Notes: generated by a model from the letters alone, not told the origin. A stretch of DNA of 55,364 nucleotides from Erysipelotrichaceae bacterium (GCA_017454765.1 JAFTCJ010000027.1:1-55364), one strand, 5' to 3'. Positions 6,229 to 14,911 are shown, numbered from the stretch's first letter. Made by a program: numbers and translations.

Positions 6229-8286
6229 ATGACTGCAATGAATGAAAAATACAAGGTGCTTTTTACACCCTGGAAGATCGGCAACGTGGAGATCAAGAAC
6301 CGTTTCGTCATGACTTCCATGGGCGGCACCAACCTTTTGGGATGGATGGAGATCAACCATTTTGACAAGGCGGGAGCCGACTTTATCCTGGAGGTCGCAA
6401 AAAATAACTGCGGCCTGGTGCTGCCGGGATGTCAGCCTGTCTACAACCCGATGTTCGGCCAGTGGCTGGACAGGAATGACCGCATGTATGAGGATCTGAA
6501 ACGATGGATGCCGGAATTCCACAAGACCGGCGCCAAGCTCTTCGTACAGCTGACGGCCGGCTTCGGCAGGTCGTTCACGATCTCTGAAATGATGGAAACT
6601 CTTTATACGAACAAGGTGCTCAGAGTCCTGTCCAAGCCGTTCATGGATCTGGATAAGATTACAGCCAGCTCTTCGCCTTCTCCCAACCGCTGGTCGGATA
6701 AGGTTCCTTCCAGGGAGATGACGAAGGAAGAGATACAGCGTTTCATCGACGCTTTCGCCAACTGTTCAAAGAAACTGATGGACGCCGGCGTGGACGGCGT
6801 GGAAGTCCATGCGGTGCATGAAGGTTATCTGCTGGACCAGTTTACATTGAAATATGTCAACAAGAGGGAAGACGAGTACGGCGGCAGCCTGGAGAACCGT
6901 TACCGCTTTGCGGCTGAGATCGTAAAGGCGATCAAGGCAAAATGCGGAAAAGACTTCCCTGTTTCCCTAAGATACTCCGTCATATCCAAGACGAAAGATT
7001 TCCGCAGCGGAGCACTTCCGGGAGAGGAGTATGAAGAGGCCGGAAGAGACATGGAAGAATCCAGACTGGCAGTGAAGTTTCTGGAAGAAGCGGGATACGA
7101 CATGCTGAACTGCGACAACGGAACATATGATGCCTGGTACTGGGCTCATCCGCCGATCTATATGCCCGAGAACTGCAACCTCGACGATGTCATTGAGATC
7201 AGAAAATCCTGCAGCATCCCGGTCGTCTGTGCCGGCAGGATGAGTCTTGATGCCGCCAGCGAAGCGATCGGTAAAGGACAGATCGACGGTGCCGGCTTTG
7301 CCAGACAGTTCCTCGCAGACGACACCTGGATCACGAAACTCATGGAAGGAAAGCAGGAGGACATCCGTCCCTGCATCCTCTGCCACAACGGCTGTTTCAA
7401 CATGTGTCACTATGAAGGTGTGCCCAACGACCAGAGCCTGTCCGATTCCCTGCATCTGGCAAGATGTGCCGTCAACGCGGAAACGATGCAGAAGGAAAAG
7501 CATTATATCCGCAAGACCGACAGCCCAAAAGAAGTCGTCATCATCGGCGGCGGCATCGGCGGCATGGAGACCGCCAGGGTACTGAAACTGAGAGGACATA
7601 AGCCGGTCATCTATGAAGCAGGTGACAGGCTGGGCGGAACATTCATCGCCGCCAGTGCCGAATCATACAAAGGAAAACTCAGAGACCTTCTGGAATGGTA
7701 CAGGAAACAGATGAAGGATATGGAGATCGAGATCCGTCTCAACGAAAAGATCGAAGATCTGTCTCGATTCGAAGGAAAGGACATCGTCATCGCGACCGGT
7801 GCTGTTGCCCGGAAACTGAACATTCCCGGTTTTGACAAGACGATCGAAGCCATTGAATATCTAAACGGCAGAAAAGTCGGAAACAACGTCGCCGTCATCG
7901 GCGGCGGGCTGACAGGCTGTGAGATCGCTTATGAGCTGGCACTGCAGGGAAAGAAGGTGTCTGTCATTGAAATGAAGAACGACCTGATCGCCCAGACCGG
8001 TGTTTGTCTGGCAAACAGTTCTTATCTGAGAGAATGGTTTGCCCTGCATGAGGTACCGGTATATCTTAACACCTCAGTGAAAGAGATCAGAGACGGCTGC
8101 GTCATCTGCGAGCGAAACGGAGAAGAGATCGCTGTTGAATGTGACAGTGCGATCTCCTCGGTCGGCTATGTTCCGGCTCCGCTGGCAGAAGAAAAAGGAA
8201 AAGTCAGACTGGTCGGTGACTGCAGGACTGTAGGCAATCTGAGAACAGTCATCTGGCGTGCTTATGAAGTCGCCATGAAAATATAG
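6229..8286 (+). CDS. Old Yellow Enzyme / 2,4-dienoyl-CoA reductase-like flavoprotein
   Basis: This 685-residue multidomain reductase has three parts. Residues 1-375 are an FMN-binding TIM barrel with GVDGVEVHAVHEGYLLDQF and YGGSLENRYRF. Next comes a 4Fe-4S cluster site, CILCHNGC, with a further Cys in LARCAVN. From about residue 425 there is an FAD/NAD(P)-binding module with GGGIGGMETA and a second GGGLTGCEIAYE. This is the layout of FadH, BaiCD/BaiH and trimethylamine dehydrogenase: hydride enters from NAD(P)H and reduces an activated C=C or C=N bond on FMN. It is the first gene of an operon with both aconitase X subunits, the next gene beginning 10 bases after its stop. Its substrate is probably the product or precursor of that dehydratase, which is inference. 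Confidence 0.9.
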   Translation: MTAMNEKYKVLFTPWKIGNVEIKNRFVMTSMGGTNLLGWMEINHFDKAGADFILEVAKNNCGLVLPGCQPVYNPMFGQWLDRNDRMYEDLKRWMPEFHKTGAKLFVQLTAGFGRSFTISEMMETLYTNKVLRVLSKPFMDLDKITASSSPSPNRWSDKVPSREMTKEEIQRFIDAFANCSKKLMDAGVDGVEVHAVHEGYLLDQFTLKYVNKREDEYGGSLENRYRFAAEIVKAIKAKCGKDFPVSLRYSVISKTKDFRSGALPGEEYEEAGRDMEESRLAVKFLEEAGYDMLNCDNGTYDAWYWAHPPIYMPENCNLDDVIEIRKSCSIPVVCAGRMSLDAASEAIGKGQIDGAGFARQFLADDTWITKLMEGKQEDIRPCILCHNGCFNMCHYEGVPNDQSLSDSLHLARCAVNAETMQKEKHYIRKTDSPKEVVIIGGGIGGMETARVLKLRGHKPVIYEAGDRLGGTFIAASAESYKGKLRDLLEWYRKQMKDMEIEIRLNEKIEDLSRFEGKDIVIATGAVARKLNIPGFDKTIEAIEYLNGRKVGNNVAVIGGGLTGCEIAYELALQGKKVSVIEMKNDLIAQTGVCLANSSYLREWFALHEVPVYLNTSVKEIRDGCVICERNGEEIAVECDSAISSVGYVPAPLAEEKGKVRLVGDCRTVGNLRTVIWRAYEVAMKI

Positions 8287-8295
8287 GAGAAACAA

Positions 8296-9570
8296 ATGAA
8301 ATTAACGAAAGAACAGGAAGCGATCCTCAACGGCGAAAAAGGCGAGACTCTGGCTAAGGTCATGAAGACCCTGGTGATGTACGGAGAAGCCTTTGGTGCC
8401 GATAAGATGGTCGAAGTCACTTCCAAATACAATCACCTGGTCACTTCCTTCGGACTGGGCGTCATGGATCCGATCTATGAACTGATGGATACTTTGCTGA
8501 AAGAAGGGGCCGTATCCGGTCAGAAATTCACCGTCGACCCCAGACCGCTGGATAAAAATGTTCCCAGCAGTCTTCTGCAGAACCTGGTCTTCAAGGTCTT
8601 CATGTACAACAAGCAGGAATTCTATGAGAAGCAGCTGAAGGAGCTCGGTCTGCTGGAAGAAGACGCTTTCACCTGTACCTGCTACATGTCGGAAGTCGGC
8701 AACACGCCGGAAAAAGGTGATGTGTTGTCCTGGTCGGAATCTTCCGCTGTCGTCTACGCCAATTCGGTACTGGGCGCCAGATGCAACCGTAACTCCGGCA
8801 TCATCGACCTGATGGGTTCCATCGTCGGTTATGTTCCGTATTTCGGTCTGCTGACTGATGAAGGCAGAAAAGCCGACTGGATCGTCAGAGTGAAAACGAC
8901 GAAGAAACCGGAAGCACAGCTTCTGGGCAGCGCCATCGGCATGAAGGTCATGGAAGATGTTCCTTATGTCTACGGATTGAATGAATGGCTCGGTGAAGAA
9001 CTGAATGATGAGGCCTGCACCTATCTGAAAGACTTCGGTGCAGCGACCGCATCAAACGGAGCGGTCGGACTCTATCATATTGATAAACTGACTCCGGAAG
9101 CCAGAGAAGCGGGAGAAAAGCTCATCAGAAAAGGCGCAAAGGAATACATCATCGATGATGCGGAACTGCAGAGAGTCTATGATTCCTATCCGGTCGTCTG
9201 GAAAGATAAAAACGCAAAACCGAAGCTGTGTTTCATGGGCTGTCCGCACATGTCTCTGCAGCAGCTGAAGGACTGGACGGAACGCATTGAAGAGAACCTG
9301 AAGAAATACGGGAACAGTCAGGTGCAGATCCCGACCGTTTTTACAGCAGCTCCGGCAGTCATCAGACAGTTTAAGGAAACGGAGTATTATCCGAGACTGG
9401 AAAAGACCGGGATCATTCTGTCCTACATTTGTCCTTTGATGTATATGAACAACCCGCTCTGCGGCAAGATGCCGGTCATCACTTCCAGCAACAAACTGAG
9501 AACTTACACGACTTCGAGATACTATACGGATGACGAGATCACGATGCAGCTGTGCAAAGGAGGACTTTAA
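8296..9570 (+). CDS. Aconitase X large (catalytic) subunit
   Basis: This 424-residue protein is the large subunit of aconitase X (formerly DUF521). Diagnostic stretches are SWSESSAVVYANSVLGARCN at about residue 150 and FMGCPHMSLQQL. Cysteines in TCTCYM, GARCNR and SYICPL are candidate iron-sulfur ligands. Characterised AcnX enzymes are dehydratases: cis-3-hydroxy-L-proline dehydratase in bacteria and phosphomevalonate dehydratase in archaea. This gene's substrate is not determined. The ATG follows AGGAG. The small subunit begins two bases after its stop, as expected for a two-chain enzyme. Confidence 0.9.
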   Translation: MKLTKEQEAILNGEKGETLAKVMKTLVMYGEAFGADKMVEVTSKYNHLVTSFGLGVMDPIYELMDTLLKEGAVSGQKFTVDPRPLDKNVPSSLLQNLVFKVFMYNKQEFYEKQLKELGLLEEDAFTCTCYMSEVGNTPEKGDVLSWSESSAVVYANSVLGARCNRNSGIIDLMGSIVGYVPYFGLLTDEGRKADWIVRVKTTKKPEAQLLGSAIGMKVMEDVPYVYGLNEWLGEELNDEACTYLKDFGAATASNGAVGLYHIDKLTPEAREAGEKLIRKGAKEYIIDDAELQRVYDSYPVVWKDKNAKPKLCFMGCPHMSLQQLKDWTERIEENLKKYGNSQVQIPTVFTAAPAVIRQFKETEYYPRLEKTGIILSYICPLMYMNNPLCGKMPVITSSNKLRTYTTSRYYTDDEITMQLCKGGL

Positions 9571-9571
9571 A

Positions 9572-10012
9572 ATGAAACAATTCAAAGGAAGAGTCGTAAC
9601 ACCGGGCACCTGTGAGGCAAGAGCGGTGGTAAGCCACGGCGGCTTCAATACACTGGCTTCTCTGCAGAAGGCGCTGCAGTTCGGTGACAAGACCGCAAAG
9701 GTCTCCGATCAGAACAATCCCGATCTCTTCGGCAAACCGATCGCCGGCAAAGCACTTTGTCTGCCAAAGACCATCGGTTCAACGACCGGAGGCATGGTCT
9801 TATACTGTGCATGTGAGATGAACCGCAATCCCAAGTGCATGCTGTTCTCGGAACGGATCGATTCACTGGCCTGTGCCGGCAGCGTACTGGCTTCCGTGTG
9901 GTCAAAAAATCCGATGGTGGTCATCGATGAACTGGGAGATGAGTTCCTGGATTATGTCAGAGACGACATGCTGATACGGATATCGGAGGACGGTACCGTC
10001 AGCGTAGAATAA
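9572..10012 (+). CDS. Aconitase X small (swivelling) subunit
   Basis: This 146-residue chain is the small subunit of aconitase X (formerly DUF126), the swivelling domain that closes over the active site. Typical features are MKQFKGRVVTPG at the start, the LPKTIGSTTGGMVLY loop and the MVVIDELGDEFLD segment. It follows the large subunit with a one-base gap and has AAAGGAGG upstream. In several organisms the two domains are one polypeptide, while here they are separate, as in many bacteria and archaea. The operon ends at a two-way terminator. Confidence 0.9.
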   Translation: MKQFKGRVVTPGTCEARAVVSHGGFNTLASLQKALQFGDKTAKVSDQNNPDLFGKPIAGKALCLPKTIGSTTGGMVLYCACEMNRNPKCMLFSERIDSLACAGSVLASVWSKNPMVVIDELGDEFLDYVRDDMLIRISEDGTVSVE

Positions 10013-10018
10013 GCACTT

Positions 10019-10044
10019 AAAAAGCCATCCTGCGATGGCTTTTT
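10019..10044. terminator. Two-way terminator
   Basis: AAAAAGCCATC (10019-10029) and GATGGCTTTTT (10034-10044) form an 11-bp stem with flanking A and T runs. It can stop transcription of both converging operons. Confidence 0.88.
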
Positions 10045-10048
10045 CAAT

Positions 10049-11020
10049 TTAACAGACGATCTCGCCGTCTTTCATGATGACCTTGCGGTCGACGGTGATG
10101 GTCGGATCGTTGGTGACGATGTCGAAGTGTCCGGCAGCCTCCTGTATCCCGCCCAGACCGATGTTGCGGCCCATGCCGATGTGGAAGGTGTGGAAAGCTG
10201 ATTCGTCTTCGATGTAGGAGACGCCCCTGGTCTTTGAGATGCGGTTGAGACCGATGCCCAGTTCCCCGGTTCTGTACATGTTGTCGGACCGGAAGGACTC
10301 GATGTAGTTCATCAGTTTCTGCGCATCGTTTCCTTCGCTTTCGGCAGAGACGATCCTGCCGTTTTCAAAGACGATCTTTACTGTATTTTCGACTAAGCCG
10401 ATATAGCCGAAGGAAGCATCCAGGTACAGAACGCCTTCGGTCCTGTCTTCGACCGGTGCGACAAACACCTCAAAAGAGGAAGAACCGATCAGTCCCTTGC
10501 GGGCAGCACGTCCGTTGAAGTAACCGGGTTTTCTTCCTTCAATCACAAACGTAAGGTCAGTGCCTTTCTTTGTCGTGACGCGTACCTTCTTTTTATCCTT
10601 CATGGCAGAGATGATCTTTTTGGCGTCTTTGTAAGTCTGGCCGGGATCCATCTGAATAAAGTCGTTTTCCAGCAAAGAGGAGCCGTCCGAACAGGACAAA
10701 GGCAGCGACAGGAATCTGGCACCGTGCTTAACGGCTGTCTTGATGGCGTTGGTCGTGATGAAGGAGAAATCCGTCGCACCGATGATGACGTTTTCCTTGC
10801 AGAAGATGTCAGTCATGTTTTCGATGACATCGCCTTTCTGTACCAGTTGAGAATTGAGGATCGTCGTTTTCAGAACGGCGTCGGCACCGTAGGCCCAGCG
10901 GGAAAAAGCCTCAGCTTCTCTCATGTGAGTCTCATCGGTGATGAAATGGATCAGTTCGTCTTTCTGGACACTGAGCCACTTGTTGAGAATGATGGATACT
11001 CCTTTGTCGATATTGATCAT
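10049..11020 (-). CDS. M29-like aminopeptidase
   Basis: This 323-residue protein resembles the thermophilic-type (M29) aminopeptidases and their NicX-like relatives. The C-terminal half carries the expected metal-binding pattern: GELGIGLN, YIEDESAFHTFHIGMG and AAGHFDIV, contributing acidic and His ligands. It probably releases N-terminal residues from cytoplasmic peptides, but related proteins include dioxygenases of ring compounds, so the reaction is not certain. I chose the ATG at 11020 because AGGAAG lies seven bases upstream. A TTG two codons earlier is less likely. It is a single gene, convergent with the aconitase X operon. Confidence 0.78.
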   Translation of the reverse strand: MINIDKGVSIILNKWLSVQKDELIHFITDETHMREAEAFSRWAYGADAVLKTTILNSQLVQKGDVIENMTDIFCKENVIIGATDFSFITTNAIKTAVKHGARFLSLPLSCSDGSSLLENDFIQMDPGQTYKDAKKIISAMKDKKKVRVTTKKGTDLTFVIEGRKPGYFNGRAARKGLIGSSSFEVFVAPVEDRTEGVLYLDASFGYIGLVENTVKIVFENGRIVSAESEGNDAQKLMNYIESFRSDNMYRTGELGIGLNRISKTRGVSYIEDESAFHTFHIGMGRNIGLGGIQEAAGHFDIVTNDPTITVDRKVIMKDGEIVC

Positions 11021-11070
11021 ATGCAATCTTCCTATGATAAAATAGTATAACGAAACGGGGGATATGTGAA

Positions 11071-11460
11071 ATGAAACGATTACCCAAATACGATTTTGAC
11101 AAGCCGGTCAAACTGCTGCAGTACAAGAGCCCGAAATTCGATATTATTTTCTATTCGGCTGCTTTCAGCTGTCTGGCTTTGGCGATCATGTATCTGGTCT
11201 TCATCCATGACGGAAAGTTCAAGATTGATTTTGTGCTGTGGAGAGTCCTTGTTTCCATCCCTCTGGTCATCCTGGCGTACTGGGTCAGGGAGCTGCTGGA
11301 AGAACTCAGGATCTACCCGGCCAAGCTGATGAAGAAGCACAGCTGGACGATCAGGGAACTGATGGAGATGACCGGCAAAGACCGCAGGGAAACCGAACGG
11401 ATCATGTCCCATGTCTTTGAATCCTGCTTCGTCGTAGATCAGAAAAACATTTCTGAATAA
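11071..11460 (+). CDS. Small membrane protein with cytoplasmic helical tail
   Basis: This 129-residue protein is of no family I recognise. A basic N-terminus is followed by two hydrophobic segments (about residues 28-45 and 56-73). The charged C-terminal region has WTIRELMEMTGKDRRETERI, which looks like a small helix-turn-helix. A membrane-bound HTH regulator is possible but unproven. The start is preceded by a GGGGG tract. The gene lies between the divergent M29 gene and the DUF969 operon and ends at its own terminator. Confidence 0.6.
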   Translation: MKRLPKYDFDKPVKLLQYKSPKFDIIFYSAAFSCLALAIMYLVFIHDGKFKIDFVLWRVLVSIPLVILAYWVRELLEELRIYPAKLMKKHSWTIRELMEMTGKDRRETERIMSHVFESCFVVDQKNISE

Positions 11461-11484
11461 GAATACAAAATCTTTGAAAATGTT

Positions 11485-11520
11485 ACATGCTTGTGAAATA
11501 ATTTGCAAGCATGTTTTTTT
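11485..11520 (+). terminator. Terminator that contains the next -35
   Basis: ACATGCTTG (11485-11493) and CAAGCATGT (11506-11514) form a stem followed by seven Ts. The right arm also holds TTGCAA, the -35 of the following operon. Confidence 0.8.
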
Positions 11521-11531
11521 AGCGCTATAAT
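11503..11531 (+). promoter_or_regulatory. Promoter of the DUF969-DUF979-pcp operon
   Basis: TTGCAA (11503-11508), a 17-base spacer and TATAAT (11526-11531) form a strong promoter. An AAGGGGGG ribosome site follows at 11541-11548. Confidence 0.75.
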
Positions 11532-11559
11532 AGGAACATTAAGGGGGGAATAAAAACTT

Positions 11560-12237
11560 ATGCTTATCAGATTGATTGGCGTCGCTATCGTTGTCGTCGG
11601 TTTGATCCTCAAATTCGATACAATCGCAACGGTCGTCCTCGCCGGCATCGTCACCGGACTGGTTGGCGGCATGAGCTTCATGGATATCCTGACAACGTTA
11701 GGAAACTCCTTTGTATCTCAGAGAACTGCTACCCTGTTCGTTCTGACATTACCTGCAATCGGTATCTGTGAAAGATATGGATTGAAGGAGAAAGCAATCG
11801 ACTTTATCCGCAGTATCAAATCCGCTACTGCCGGCAGAGTCATCATTGTTTATGAAGCAATCAGAACACTTGCTTCCGCATTCTCTATCCGTTTAGGCGG
11901 ACATCCGCAGTTCGTACGTCCGGTCGTTGTACCGATGGCTGAAGGTGCTGCTGTTGCCAAATACGGTGAGATCGACGAAGAAATGCAGGACATCATCAGA
12001 GGCGGCTCTGCAGGTGCTGAGAACTACGGTAACTTCTTTGCCCAGAACTGCTTCATGGGATCTTCCGGCACACTGCTGATTGTTTCGACTTTAGTCGGTC
12101 TTGGCTATGACGTCGATGCTCTGCAGATTGCCAAATGGTCAATTCCGGTTGCGGTCATTTCGATCGTATACGGCGTGATCAGAAACATCTGGCTCGACAA
12201 GCAGCTTGATGCCTGCGCCAAGAAGGGAGGAAAATAA
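11560..12237 (+). CDS. DUF969 membrane protein
   Basis: This 225-residue integral membrane protein has about five or six hydrophobic segments and matches the DUF969 family (MLIRLIGVAIVVVGLIL at the start; IRLGGHPQFVRPVVVPMAEG in the middle). DUF969 and DUF979 proteins are nearly always encoded together and next to pyroglutamyl peptidase. They are therefore thought to form a two-part transporter for a pyroglutamyl or related compound. No biochemical proof is known to me. DUF979 begins two bases after its stop. Confidence 0.88.
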   Translation: MLIRLIGVAIVVVGLILKFDTIATVVLAGIVTGLVGGMSFMDILTTLGNSFVSQRTATLFVLTLPAIGICERYGLKEKAIDFIRSIKSATAGRVIIVYEAIRTLASAFSIRLGGHPQFVRPVVVPMAEGAAVAKYGEIDEEMQDIIRGGSAGAENYGNFFAQNCFMGSSGTLLIVSTLVGLGYDVDALQIAKWSIPVAVISIVYGVIRNIWLDKQLDACAKKGGK

Positions 12238-12239
12238 TC

Positions 12240-13181
12240 ATGACGTTTGCTCAGATTTTAGGTGAAGTTTTCTACTGTGTTATAGGTCTGATTTTCGCTC
12301 TCGTCGGTGTCAAGGCTCTGAAGGATGACGGCTGTTCCAAGAAAGCTACTACTGCTGCTTTCTGGTTCCTGCTTGCCTTCACATTCATCTGCGGTCCGTG
12401 GGTTCCGAAATGGCTGGTCGGTGCTGCAATCGTTGCTATGGCTGTCTTAACAGCTATCAGAGGCGTTGTACAGACCAAGAACGATGTTCCGGTTCCTGAG
12501 GAAGTCAGGAAGAATGCCGACAAGTTCGGTTACAAGATCTTTATCCCGGCTTTATGTATCGCTGTTGTTGCCGTTGTCGGTGCAACATTAGGTTCAAAAG
12601 TTCCGGCTCTGTCATGGCTGACAGCAAACAACGCAATCGGTCTTTCCGGTTTCGTCGCTCTGATCGCTGCTCTGATCCTGACAGGCTGCAATCCGAAGTA
12701 TGCTGTTGTTGACGGTACCAGACTGATGGACAACGTCTCTACGACAGGTATCCTTCCGCAGCTGCTGTCTGCATTAGGCGCTCTGTTTACTGCTGCCGGC
12801 GTCGGTGATGCGATCTCTTACTACGTATCAATGATCGTTCCTGAGAACAATATTCTCGTCGCCTGCTTCATTTATTGCTTAGGTATGGCTCTGTTCACAA
12901 TGATCATGGGCAACGGCTTTGCCGCTTTCTCAGTCATCATGGTCGGTGTCGGTGTTCCGTTCCTGATCTCCAAGGGTGCTGATCCGGTCGTTGTCGGTGC
13001 TTTAGGTCTGACCGCTGCTTACTGCGGCACGCTGTGCACACCGATGGCTGCCAACTTCAACATCGTTCCGGCTGCTTTGCTGGAAACAAAGAACAAATAT
13101 TCTGTCATCAAGTCCCAGATCCCGTTTGCGATCTGCATGCTTCTGACACACGTCGTCTTATTGTATCTGTTTGCGTTCTAA
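12240..13181 (+). CDS. DUF979 membrane protein
   Basis: This 313-residue protein has about eight to nine hydrophobic segments and belongs to the DUF979 family. Conserved parts include FALVGVKALKDD near the start, MGNGFAAFSVIMVGVGVPF, and TAAYCGTLCTPMAANFNIVP near the end, which resemble gate loops of secondary transporters. It is presumed to work with DUF969 as one permease. The gene sits between DUF969 and pcp with very short gaps, so all three should be made together. The substrate is inferred from the pcp link only. Confidence 0.88.
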   Translation: MTFAQILGEVFYCVIGLIFALVGVKALKDDGCSKKATTAAFWFLLAFTFICGPWVPKWLVGAAIVAMAVLTAIRGVVQTKNDVPVPEEVRKNADKFGYKIFIPALCIAVVAVVGATLGSKVPALSWLTANNAIGLSGFVALIAALILTGCNPKYAVVDGTRLMDNVSTTGILPQLLSALGALFTAAGVGDAISYYVSMIVPENNILVACFIYCLGMALFTMIMGNGFAAFSVIMVGVGVPFLISKGADPVVVGALGLTAAYCGTLCTPMAANFNIVPAALLETKNKYSVIKSQIPFAICMLLTHVVLLYLFAF

Positions 13182-13192
13182 GGTGAAGTAGT

Positions 13193-13804
13193 ATGAAAGT
13201 ATTACTTACCGGTTTTGAGCCTTTCGGCGGCGAGACTGTCAATCCTGCACAGGAAGCGGTCGCACTGGTGAAAGACGAGATCAAGGGCGCAGAAATCGTC
13301 AAATGTTATGTTCCGGTCGTCTTCGGAAAGGCGATCGAGACTGTACACGCGGCAATGGTAAAGGAAAATCCGGACGTCGTATTCTGCATCGGCCAGGCCG
13401 GCGGCAGATTCGAAGTCACTCCGGAAAGAGTTGCGATCAACTGCGATGATGCAAGGATCCCTGACAACGAAGGCAATCAGCCTGTCGATCAGCCGGTCTT
13501 TGCAGACGGAGCCAACGCTTACTTCTCGACCCTTCCGATCAAGAAGATGGTCGAATACATGAAGAAAGCAAACGTTCCTGCAGCGATCTCCAACACCGCA
13601 GGCACCTATGTCTGCAATCACCTGATGTACGGTGTATGCTACTACATCACGAAAGAATTCCCGAATGCAATCGGCGGATTCATGCATGTGCCTTTCTTAC
13701 ATGAACAGGTCATGGCCAAAGCAAATACGGCATCCCTTTCCAAGGAAGATGTCGTAAAAGCGATCGAAGCATCCATCGAAGCCATCGTCGATTCGAAAGA
13801 ATAA
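13193..13804 (+). CDS. pcp: Pyroglutamyl peptidase I
   Basis: This 203-residue cysteine peptidase (family C15) removes N-terminal pyroglutamate from peptides in the cytoplasm. The N-terminal LLTGFEPFGGETVNPA is diagnostic. The catalytic triad is visible as Glu78 in TPERVAIN, Cys141 in GTYVCN and His165 in FMHVPF. Length is normal for the family. It is the last gene of the DUF969-DUF979-pcp operon, which suggests that the membrane pair imports pyroglutamyl peptides or handles the released 5-oxoproline. A strong hairpin terminator follows. Confidence 0.96.
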   Translation: MKVLLTGFEPFGGETVNPAQEAVALVKDEIKGAEIVKCYVPVVFGKAIETVHAAMVKENPDVVFCIGQAGGRFEVTPERVAINCDDARIPDNEGNQPVDQPVFADGANAYFSTLPIKKMVEYMKKANVPAAISNTAGTYVCNHLMYGVCYYITKEFPNAIGGFMHVPFLHEQVMAKANTASLSKEDVVKAIEASIEAIVDSKE

Positions 13805-13811
13805 TAAGAAG

Positions 13812-13848
13812 AAAAAGAGCTGTGTTCTGTAAAGAAACAGCTCTTTTT
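13812..13848 (+). terminator. Terminator after pcp
   Basis: AAAAAGAGCTGT (13812-13823) and ACAGCTCTTTTT (13837-13848) form a 12-bp stem. Confidence 0.88.
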
Positions 13849-13904
13849 TATGTGAATTTTGTTAAGAAATGAACTAGGAAAAGAAATATCGCTTCAAAAG
13901 AATT

Positions 13905-13910
13905 TATAAT
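13905..13910 (+). promoter_or_regulatory. -10 box close to the azlC start
   Basis: TATAAT ends eight bases before the azlC ATG. No ribosome site and no clear -35 are visible, so the mRNA would have a leader of about 0-2 bases. Confidence 0.5.
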
Positions 13911-13918
13911 TGTCTCAA

Positions 13919-14602
13919 ATGAAGAGATCCGGAAAAGAAGCGTTCAGGGATTCACTGATCATACTGCCTGCCTATCTGGTGCTGGGCATCGGATTCGGTG
14001 TGCTGATGAATGCGAAAGGATACGGTTTTGTCCACAGCCTGCTGATGAGTGTTTTCATCTATGCGGGATCGATGCAGTACGCCGGTGTCGATCTGCTTTG
14101 TTCATCGGCATCGGTGTTTACAACGGCTTTGATGACGGTCATGGTGAACATCAGACACCTTTTCTACGGCGTAGGAGTACTGGATAAATATAAGAAGATC
14201 ACAAAGCACAGGATCTATGACATATTCGCCCTGACAGACGAGACTTTTTCGATCGTCTGCAGCAAGGATCTTTCCGGCCTCGATCTGAACGATTACTGTT
14301 TTCATCTGTCTTTCTTCAATCACCTCTGGTGGATCAGCGGTACGCTCCTTGGCAGCATCCTTGGCGACATCCTGCCGTTTGATTATACGGGGATCGATTT
14401 TTCAATGACCGCCCTGTTTATCGTCATTGTCATCAGCCAGTGGAAAAACAGCAGCGATCATCTTCCGGTGATCCTGACCTTTCTGATCTCGGCCGTCTGT
14501 CTCTTTCTTTTCGGTGCCGGGGATTTCCTGCTTTCTTCCATGGCCGGTATCGTGATCATGCTGTCGGTACTCAGAAAGACAGGAGGTGAAAAAGATGTTT
14601 AG
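13919..14602 (+). CDS. azlC: AzlC branched-chain amino acid exporter subunit
   Basis: This 227-residue membrane protein of the AzlC family is the large subunit of the AzlCD exporter for branched-chain amino acids or azaleucine. It has seven or so hydrophobic segments and the family features AFRDSLIILPAYLVLGIGFG, FIYAGSMQYAG and NIRHLFYG. I chose the ATG at 13919, since an in-frame TTG at 13910 overlaps the -10 box. Its end overlaps azlD by 8 bases, giving coupled translation. No regulator is adjacent. Confidence 0.92.
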   Translation: MKRSGKEAFRDSLIILPAYLVLGIGFGVLMNAKGYGFVHSLLMSVFIYAGSMQYAGVDLLCSSASVFTTALMTVMVNIRHLFYGVGVLDKYKKITKHRIYDIFALTDETFSIVCSKDLSGLDLNDYCFHLSFFNHLWWISGTLLGSILGDILPFDYTGIDFSMTALFIVIVISQWKNSSDHLPVILTFLISAVCLFLFGAGDFLLSSMAGIVIMLSVLRKTGGEKDV

Positions 14603-14903
14603 TTATCTTCTGATTTTTGTTATGGCAGCCGTCACGATCGCCATCCGGTTCGCACCGTTTGTCCTGTTCAGGAAAAAGGCACCGGCTTTCATCCTTTATC
14701 TGGGAAAGACCCTGCCGGCATGTGCGATGGCGATGCTGGTGGTCTACTGTGTCAGGAACGGTTTTGATTCAATGAATGATTTTCTGCCGCAGTGTATTGC
14801 TGCCGCTGCCGTTATCATAAGTTATCATCTGAAAAAGAACACGGCTCTGTCTGTTTTTCTGGGAACGCTGCTGTATATGTTCCTGGTTCAGCGCGTTTTT
14901 TAG
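14595..14903 (+). CDS. azlD: AzlD branched-chain amino acid exporter subunit
   Basis: This small four-helix membrane protein of 102 residues is of the AzlD family, the partner of AzlC. It shows the usual AVTIAIRFAPFVLF start, LGKTLPACAMAMLVVY, and a hydrophobic C-terminus. Both subunits are needed for export in characterised pairs. The start is the ATG at 14595 with AGGAGGTG upstream. The GTG at 14586 lies in that ribosome site. It overlaps the end of azlC, and a long hairpin terminator shared with degV follows. Confidence 0.9.
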   Translation: MFSYLLIFVMAAVTIAIRFAPFVLFRKKAPAFILYLGKTLPACAMAMLVVYCVRNGFDSMNDFLPQCIAAAAVIISYHLKKNTALSVFLGTLLYMFLVQRVF

Positions 14904-14911
14904 ATGATAAA

